Source: Opitutia bacterium
Lineage (GTDB): Bacteria > Verrucomicrobiota > Verrucomicrobiia > Opitutales > UBA953
Reading direction: 5' to 3'
Length of the DNA: 10,545 bases
Assembly (NCBI GenBank): GCA_021204635.1
Contig: JAJPZB010000028.1
Span: 1 to 10,545, forward strand
A program made the translations under genes and the position numbers. This document shows positions 6,153 through 10,545 of this stretch, piece after piece; the first letter of the stretch is position 1; each line of letters begins with the position of its first letter. Under the pieces are notes generated by a model. The model had not been told where the DNA came from, did not search any database, and saw only the letters and a program-made list of their open reading frames with translations.

Positions 6153-6722
6153 ATGGAAACCGATTGTGAAACTCTCGCGGCTGCCACGGGCTTGAAAGCG
6201 GAAACGCTGGAAAAAGCCGAAAAAATCGTGGCGAAATATCCCCAAAAGCGGAGCGCGACGCTACCGCTGTTGCATCTCGTGCAGGAAGAACTCGGCTACA
6301 TCACGGATGCGGCGATGAAATGGATTGCCGCACGCTTGGAGGTGGAGCCGATAAACATCTACGAAGTCGTGACGTTCTACCCGATGTTCCGCCTCAATCC
6401 TATCGGAAAGCGGCACATAAAAGTTTGCCGCACGCTGTCGTGTGCGTTGCGCGGAAGTTATAAGACGATGGAGGCGCTCGAGAAGGAATTTGCGTGCAAG
6501 CGCGGCGAAACTTCTGCCGACGGCAATGTGACGCTCGAATTTGTCGAATGCCTCGCCTGCTGCGGGACGGGGCCGGTGGTTCAAGTCGATCACTTGCTCT
6601 ACGAAAAAGTCGTCCCCGAGAGCGTGCCCGAATTGGCGAAAAAAATTCGCGCTTCGCTCGACGACCCCGACTACGGCAAAAGGGCTCCCAATTTCGAGAA
6701 CCGCACCGAGTGGCTCGGCTGA
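6153..6722 (+). CDS. nuoE: NADH-quinone oxidoreductase subunit E (24 kDa, [2Fe-2S])
   Basis: A 189-residue thioredoxin-fold subunit of the NADH-oxidising arm of respiratory complex I, located on the cytoplasmic side. The N-terminal helical part contains the family pattern YPQKRSATLPLLHLVQEELGYI (about 29-50) and IYEVVTFYPMF (69-79). The [2Fe-2S] (N1a) ligands are C92 and C97 in CRTLSC and C133 and C137 in CLACC. C136 is an extra cysteine beside the ligand where glycine/alanine is common. Length is normal, with a slightly long C-terminal tail. The ATG at 6153 matches family starts but has no Shine-Dalgarno. A methyltransferase gene follows after 10 bases, and nuoF, the direct partner, comes after that. 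Identification is secure. Confidence 0.96.
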   Translation: METDCETLAAATGLKAETLEKAEKIVAKYPQKRSATLPLLHLVQEELGYITDAAMKWIAARLEVEPINIYEVVTFYPMFRLNPIGKRHIKVCRTLSCALRGSYKTMEALEKEFACKRGETSADGNVTLEFVECLACCGTGPVVQVDHLLYEKVVPESVPELAKKIRASLDDPDYGKRAPNFENRTEWLG

Positions 6723-6732
6723 GCGCGGGCGC

Positions 6733-7956
6733 ATGGAGCAAACGCACCTCAGCAGGCGCGAAACCGTGAATTTGGGGAGTTTCTACACTCCGCCGCACTT
6801 GGTTCACGTCGTCGCGGAGATGATTCGGCGAAACATCGCGCCGGATTTCTCGCCGCAGGATTTGACAATCTTGGATTCGTCGTGCGGCTATGGCGCCTTT
6901 TTCTCAAAGGAAATGCGCGACATCGTGCCCGCGAGACGCTTTGTCGGTGGCGACATCGATCGACGCGCGCTCGCCGTCGCAGCGCAGGAAAATCCGGACG
7001 CGGAGTTTGTGGCTGCAAACGCGTTGTCGCAGATTTCCCGCAACAAATACGGGATCGGCAACAATGAACCGCTCCTCATCGTCGCAAACCCGCCGTATAA
7101 CGACGTGACCTCGCTCGTGAACAACGCGATAAAGAGCAATGCGCCCTGCGAGATCGATGCCGGCGTGCGCACCCGCGACCTCGGCATCTCGTTTCTGCTG
7201 TCGTTCGCGAAGTTGACGCCCGAGTTTGTGGCGGTTCTCCATCCGCTGTCGTATCTGATAAAGCGCGCAAATTTCGGCTTGCTTGCGCCGTTTTTTGCCA
7301 ACTACGCGCTCGCGGATTCCATTGTCGCGAACAGCCACGAATTTTCCGGCACCTCGCGCGGAACGGGCTTCCCCATTGTTGTGGCGCTCTACAAAAGGGA
7401 TTGTGGCGGCTGGCATTATCGCGACGTCGAAGCCCACAACTTTCACACCCTCGAAGGCGCCACGTTCTCGCTCGCGGATTTCGACTACGTGAAAAACTAC
7501 ATCTCGAAATATCCGTCGCGACAACAGCGCGCCACCACAGACCGCGCTGACGCGTTCAAATTCTTCGCTATGCGCGACATAAATGCCTTGAAGCGCTCGC
7601 GCACATTCATTTCCGACGACAATGCCAACGCCGTGGTCGTGCCCGACGACAAACTCGAATACTATTGCTACGTCGATATTTTCAAAGATTTCGCGGGCAC
7701 GCTGCCGTATTACTTCGGGAATTTCGACGTCATGTTCGACCACGAGAAATTTTTGGCGATAAAAGGCGATTTTCTCGCCCTGAGCATAGACAAGCACCCC
7801 GAAATTTTTTCAAAAAAATTCGCCGCTCCGCCCGAGAACGAACTCGCCGCCGCCCGCTCGCGCGTCCGAAAATATTTCGCAAACCTCTTTGGCAAACACG
7901 CAAATGCCCGCCGGCGACATCGTGAAACAATGATTGCGTTTGAGCGGGTTCGTTAG
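6733..7956 (+). CDS. N6-adenine-type DNA methyltransferase, orphan, within nuo cluster
   Basis: A 407-residue S-adenosylmethionine-dependent DNA methyltransferase. Motifs in order are GSFYTP (15-20, motif X-like), LDSSCGYGAFF (47-57, motif I for AdoMet), VGGDID (71-76, acidic loop) and the catalytic NPPY (119-122, motif IV), which in this order suggests the gamma class and N6-adenine as target. The region after about residue 225 lacks recognised motifs and is probably the target-recognition part, so the site specificity is unknown. Start chosen: ATG at 6733, 10 bases after nuoE, because GSFYTP lies near its N-terminus as expected; reading further upstream only overlaps nuoE in another frame. 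It ends 25 bases before nuoF. No restriction endonuclease lies nearby, so it looks like a solitary methyltransferase or a relocated piece of a restriction system. The activity class is confident; the biological role is unknown. Confidence 0.88.
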   Translation: MEQTHLSRRETVNLGSFYTPPHLVHVVAEMIRRNIAPDFSPQDLTILDSSCGYGAFFSKEMRDIVPARRFVGGDIDRRALAVAAQENPDAEFVAANALSQISRNKYGIGNNEPLLIVANPPYNDVTSLVNNAIKSNAPCEIDAGVRTRDLGISFLLSFAKLTPEFVAVLHPLSYLIKRANFGLLAPFFANYALADSIVANSHEFSGTSRGTGFPIVVALYKRDCGGWHYRDVEAHNFHTLEGATFSLADFDYVKNYISKYPSRQQRATTDRADAFKFFAMRDINALKRSRTFISDDNANAVVVPDDKLEYYCYVDIFKDFAGTLPYYFGNFDVMFDHEKFLAIKGDFLALSIDKHPEIFSKKFAAPPENELAAARSRVRKYFANLFGKHANARRRHRETMIAFERVR

Positions 7957-7970
7957 AAAAATCGTTGCAC

Positions 7971-7974
7971 AGGA
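7971..7974 (+). promoter_or_regulatory. nuoF ribosome binding site that decides its start
   Basis: AGGA lies 7 bases before the ATG at 7982, the clearest Shine-Dalgarno-like site in the window. It favours 7982 over an in-frame TTG at 7934 that would overlap the methyltransferase end. Confidence 0.6.
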
Positions 7975-7981
7975 AATTCTC

Positions 7982-9343
7982 ATGGCTCATCCGAAAGAAA
8001 CACGCATAGTTTATAAACGCATTGGCACGCCGGGCTACACGACCGACATCGATTGCTACATAAAAAATGGCGGCTATGAAACGCTGAAAAAGGTGTTGGC
8101 GGCAGGCGATCCGGCGTCGTTGTGCGTAGAAGTTGAGAAGGCGGGAATCAAGGGGCGCGGCGGCGCGGGATTTCCGGCGGGCATGAAGTGGAAGTTCCTC
8201 GACCACAAGTCCGGAAAGCCGATTTACTTTGTCGTCAACGCCGACGAATCCGAGCCCGGGACGCATAAAGACCGCTGGGTCGTTTACTACGATCCGCACG
8301 AAATCATCGAAGGTCTCGTGGTGTGCTCCTACGCGACGCAGGCGAAGCAGGCATTTATCTTCATTCGCGGAGAATTTTCCCACGGCGCAAAAATTTTGGA
8401 GAAAGCCATCGAGGAAGCGCGGGCGAAAAATTTTGTCGGCGATAACATTCTTGGCAGCGGTTTTTCGCTTGACATCGTCGTTCATCGCGGCGCGGGCGCG
8501 TATGTCTGCGGCGAGGAAACCGGCTTGCTCGAAGCCTTGGAAGGCAAGCGCGGGCAGCCGCGGATTAAGCCGCCGTATTTTCCCGCCGTGCTCGGGCTCT
8601 ACAATTGCCCGACTGTCGTCAACAACGTCGAGACCGTTTGCCACTGCCTCGCCGCAATCGGAATGGGCGGCGACAACTATGCGAAGATTGGCGCAAAGGG
8701 CGATGCGGGGACGCGCATAATGGCGGTCTCCGGCCTCGTCGCGAAGCCCGGGATTTTCGAGATTGCGACCGGCACCGTCACCGTCGGCGAACTGCTCTAC
8801 GACATGTGTGGCGGTCCGCTCCCCGGGCGCAAATTCAAGGCGGTTATCCCGGGCGGCTCGTCGATGAAGCCGCTGCGCTTTGACGAAAAATACAAGATCA
8901 AAGACGCCGAGGGGAACGTGAAGGAAGTTGCCTTGGAAGATGTTCCGCTCGACAACGCGAGCTTGGCGGCATGCGGCTCGTCCATCGGCACGGGCGGCAT
9001 GATCGTTTTCGACGATTCCGTCGAGATGATTCAGGCGCTTGCAAATTTGAACGCGTTTTACAAGCACGAATCTTGCGGGCAGTGCACGCCGTGCCGCGAA
9101 GGCTCGATGTGGATGGCGCGGATTACAAAGCGCATTTGCGACGGCAAGGGCTCGCCGGAAGATCTCGACACGCTCAAAGATGTCTCCGACGTGATTTGCG
9201 GGCGCACGATTTGCGCGCACGGCGAAGGCGCGGCGTGGCCGGTGCAGGGCGCTCTTGCGAAATTCCGCGACGAGTACATCGATTCCATCGCGTGGCGCAA
9301 TCGCGGGGAACCGTCGCCGTATTCCGGCTATCCGCTGATTTGA
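7982..9343 (+). CDS. nuoF: NADH-quinone oxidoreductase subunit F (51 kDa, FMN and [4Fe-4S])
   Basis: A 453-residue flavoprotein subunit of complex I that binds NADH and FMN and passes electrons to Fe-S clusters. Seen motifs are GRGGAGFPAGMKW (58-70), NADESEPGTHKDR (86-98) for FMN/NADH, and AYVCGEETGLLEALEG (173-188). The [4Fe-4S] (N3) ligands are C365, C368 and C371 in SCGQCTPCREG, plus C411 in TICAHGEGAAWP. All are present. Length is within the family range. An insertion with charged residues (about 300-318, DEKYKIKDAEGNVKEV) precedes the conserved TGGMIVFD block. It is separated from nuoE by the methyltransferase gene, and nuoG does not follow. Instead a candidate terminator and nadK come next. 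Identification is secure. Confidence 0.97.
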   Translation: MAHPKETRIVYKRIGTPGYTTDIDCYIKNGGYETLKKVLAAGDPASLCVEVEKAGIKGRGGAGFPAGMKWKFLDHKSGKPIYFVVNADESEPGTHKDRWVVYYDPHEIIEGLVVCSYATQAKQAFIFIRGEFSHGAKILEKAIEEARAKNFVGDNILGSGFSLDIVVHRGAGAYVCGEETGLLEALEGKRGQPRIKPPYFPAVLGLYNCPTVVNNVETVCHCLAAIGMGGDNYAKIGAKGDAGTRIMAVSGLVAKPGIFEIATGTVTVGELLYDMCGGPLPGRKFKAVIPGGSSMKPLRFDEKYKIKDAEGNVKEVALEDVPLDNASLAACGSSIGTGGMIVFDDSVEMIQALANLNAFYKHESCGQCTPCREGSMWMARITKRICDGKGSPEDLDTLKDVSDVICGRTICAHGEGAAWPVQGALAKFRDEYIDSIAWRNRGEPSPYSGYPLI

Positions 9344-9362
9344 TTTTTCGGCGTTGTCGCGC

Positions 9363-9383
9363 CGGCGTTCCCGCTGTTTTTTT
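9363..9383 (+). terminator. Candidate intrinsic terminator after nuoF
   Basis: CGGCG (9363-9367) pairs with CGCTG (9372-9376), with one G-T pair, around a TTCC loop. Seven T residues follow immediately (9377-9383). The layout is that of a rho-independent terminator with a short stem, placed 20 bases past the nuoF stop and 16 before nadK. It probably terminates only partially if nadK has no promoter of its own. Confidence 0.45.
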
Positions 9384-9398
9384 GCGAGATCGAGCACC

Positions 9399-10223
9399 AT
9401 GAAAATTTCCCGAATTGCAATCGTCTGGAACGCCTCAAAACAAGGTGCGGCAGAGTGCCGCGACGCCGTCGCGCAGGCGGCAAAACTTCGCGGCATAGAA
9501 ACGCGCATTTTCGGCGAATACCCGATTGGCGCCGACGCCCTCGCCGGAACGCAGCTTTGTTGCACAATCGGCGGCGACGGCACAATTCTCGGCGTCGTCG
9601 AAAGCGCAGTCCGCAACAATGTGCCGATTTTCGGAATCAACCTCGGGAAACTCGGTTATCTCGCGAATTACTCCGCGCAAAATATTTCCGCAGAATTGGA
9701 GGAAATTTTTTCGGGCAATTGCCGCAAGGCGTCGCACTCGCTCTTGGAATGCACATTCGGCGACGACGCTACAACGCGCCGGCTCGCCCTCAACGACGTC
9801 GTGATCAAGGCGTGGGAAAATTTCAAAATCGCTGCGCTCCGCGTCGAATCCGCCGAACACGGAATGATAAACACGTTTCGCGGAGACGGCTTGATTTTCA
9901 CGACATCGACGGGCTCTACGGCATACAGCCTCGGCTCGGGCGGGCCGCTGATCCACTCCGACGCCGACGTGTTCGCCCTTACGCCTCTTTGCCCGCACAC
10001 GCTCTCGAACCGCACGGTCGTCTTCCCGCGCTCGATGGAAATCTTGGTCGGCAACAATTCGGCAGAAACCCCCGTCGGCGTCTCAATCGACGGCACCACG
10101 CCCGTGCGCGCAACAGGCGAATTTTCCCTGCACATAAAATTGGCGCAGGAACACGTGAAAATTCTGCGCCCGACAACACTCTCCGAATTCGAAATCCTGC
10201 GCACAAAACTCCGCTGGGTCTGA
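9399..10223 (+). CDS. nadK: NAD kinase
   Basis: A 274-residue enzyme that phosphorylates NAD to NADP, using ATP or polyphosphate. The N-terminal domain carries the hallmark IGGDGTIL (57-64), with GINLGKLGYLA (79-89) after it. The C-terminal beta-sandwich has RGDGLIFTTSTGSTAYSLGSGG (161-182, given as its span) and a hydrophobic core near LTPLCPHTLSNR. The usual NE motif reads LND (131-133), a conservative Glu-to-Asp change in the NAD-binding pair. Start chosen: ATG at 9399, which begins the family's first beta-strand (MKISRIAIVWN); an upstream TTG at 9354 would add a non-family tail. No strong Shine-Dalgarno. It follows nuoF after 55 bases with a terminator-like hairpin between, and its end is 8 bases from the right repeat. 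Identification is secure. Confidence 0.95.
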   Translation: MKISRIAIVWNASKQGAAECRDAVAQAAKLRGIETRIFGEYPIGADALAGTQLCCTIGGDGTILGVVESAVRNNVPIFGINLGKLGYLANYSAQNISAELEEIFSGNCRKASHSLLECTFGDDATTRRLALNDVVIKAWENFKIAALRVESAEHGMINTFRGDGLIFTTSTGSTAYSLGSGGPLIHSDADVFALTPLCPHTLSNRTVVFPRSMEILVGNNSAETPVGVSIDGTTPVRATGEFSLHIKLAQEHVKILRPTTLSEFEILRTKLRWV

Positions 10224-10281
10224 TGTGCTGCGGGTTTGTGGCGGCGGGTTGGTGGTGAGGATTTGGGTTAGTGGTGGAATC

Positions 10282-10335
10282 AAACTGCCACGATTGTTGT
10301 CACACGGATTTGTTCGGGACTAACGTCCCTCACGG
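10282..10335. repeat. 54-bp conserved core of right repeat
   Basis: Exact reverse complement of 189-242. It includes the hairpin GGGACtaacGTCCC at 10316-10329. Identity over 54 bp between copies about 10 kb apart implies recent common origin, gene conversion or selection. Confidence 0.9.
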
Positions 10336-10465
10336 GTTTGTGGTGGGAGTTGGCTTGGTGGTGGGAAGTTGGGTCTGTGGTGAGGATTTGGGATGGTGGT
10401 GAGGTAGGGGTTTGTGGTGGCGGGTTGGTGGTGGAGGCGAGGGTTTGTTGTGGAGAATTGGGTTA
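10336..10465 (+). repeat. G-rich 19-bp tandem array (right)
   Basis: At least six units are exactly 19 bp, close to GGGTTNGTGGTGRGRANTT, with one shortened unit of 13 bp. The strand is dense in GG and GGG runs and nearly lacks C, so it could form two-layer G-quadruplexes or promote R-loops when transcribed by read-through from nadK. This is the best-preserved array of the window. Confidence 0.8.
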
Positions 10466-10545
10466 GTGGTGAGAATGGTTTGTTGCGGGAGGTCTGTGGT
10501 GGCAACAATCTCGCGCACGCAGTGCGCGATTCTCCCGCTAAGTTA
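10466..10545. repeat. Hairpin-rich end module of right repeat
   Basis: Counterpart of 6-84. It carries the palindrome TCGCGCACgcaGTGCGCGA at 10511-10529 and most of the terminal palindrome CCCGCTAAgTTA at 10534-10545, cut off by the end of the window. Confidence 0.85.

Larger units (their letters stand above)
10232..10545. repeat. Right copy of composite intergenic repeat
   Basis: Reverse-complement counterpart of the left repeat, with the same order of parts read from nadK outward: array (10232-10281), 54-bp core (10282-10335), array (10336-10465) and hairpin-rich end (10466-10545). It is similar in total length to the left copy but the arrays differ in unit number, so arrays expand and contract while core and end stay fixed. 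It begins 8 bases after the nadK stop. The window stops inside its terminal palindrome, 5 bases short of the full form seen at 1-17. Confidence 0.85.

Noticed and set aside
6541..6732. N-terminal extension of the methyltransferase into nuoE (TTG start)
   Set aside because: The extra 64 residues only re-read the nuoE 3' end in another frame; the ATG at 6733 places the GSFYTP motif where expected.
7730..9640. 636-codon minus-strand ORF opposite nuoF
   Set aside because: Runs across three real genes in antisense; composition typical of a shadow frame.
10320..10518. Two Pro/Thr/His-rich minus-strand ORFs in the right repeat
   Set aside because: They arise from translating the degenerate tandem array; the 19-bp period breaks any codon phase and the left copy does not keep the frame.
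1..10545. Composite transposon or genomic island carrying the whole block
   Set aside because: No transposase, integrase, tRNA or cargo-type genes, and the genes are core housekeeping functions; flanking repeats alone are not enough.

Overview
The window is a compact bacterial chromosomal segment at roughly 55-60% GC by eye. It carries eight full-length genes, closely packed, and is bounded at both ends by inverted copies of one composite non-coding repeat. The genes are housekeeping or biosynthetic and typical of a free-living or gut-associated Gram-negative. Most starts lack a clear Shine-Dalgarno. The long LeuA form, the plant/cyanobacterial-like GlgC and the nuoE/nuoF arrangement would fit Verrucomicrobiota (an Opitutales-like lineage), but this is an inference from gene style, not a demonstrated placement.

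Layout: 1-327 is a repeat made of a hairpin-rich end, a 54-bp core and degenerate arrays of a roughly 19-bp unit. On the minus strand, ruvB (1849-776) is followed by a YraN-family nuclease-like gene (756-328). Divergent from ruvB is leuA (2127-3803, plus). The ruvB-leuA gap holds a candidate promoter, a dyad, an unannotated leucine-rich leader peptide (MNSVLLRRLLLLPVGE, 1950-2000) and a series of hairpins, together resembling a leucine attenuation control region. Convergent with leuA is a minus-strand pair, glgC (5880-4585) then radC (4571-3858). Divergent from glgC is a plus-strand cluster: nuoE (6153-6722), an NPPY-type DNA adenine methyltransferase (6733-7956) wedged into the operon, nuoF (7982-9343), a candidate intrinsic terminator, and nadK (9399-10223). 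From 10232 to the end is the second repeat copy, inverted relative to the first.

Functionally the segment mixes recombination and repair (RuvB, YraN, RadC), leucine synthesis (LeuA), glycogen synthesis (GlgC), the NADH-oxidising module of complex I (NuoE, NuoF) and NADP supply (NadK). nuoE and nuoF encode the Fe-S and FMN subunits that take electrons from NADH, and nadK draws on the same NAD pool. nuoG does not follow nuoF, so the rest of complex I must lie elsewhere.

The most noteworthy observations are the leader peptide/attenuator-like region before leuA, the paired composite repeats that bound the window, and the orphan methyltransferase inside the nuo cluster. No tRNA, rRNA, CRISPR array, transposase or phage gene was seen.
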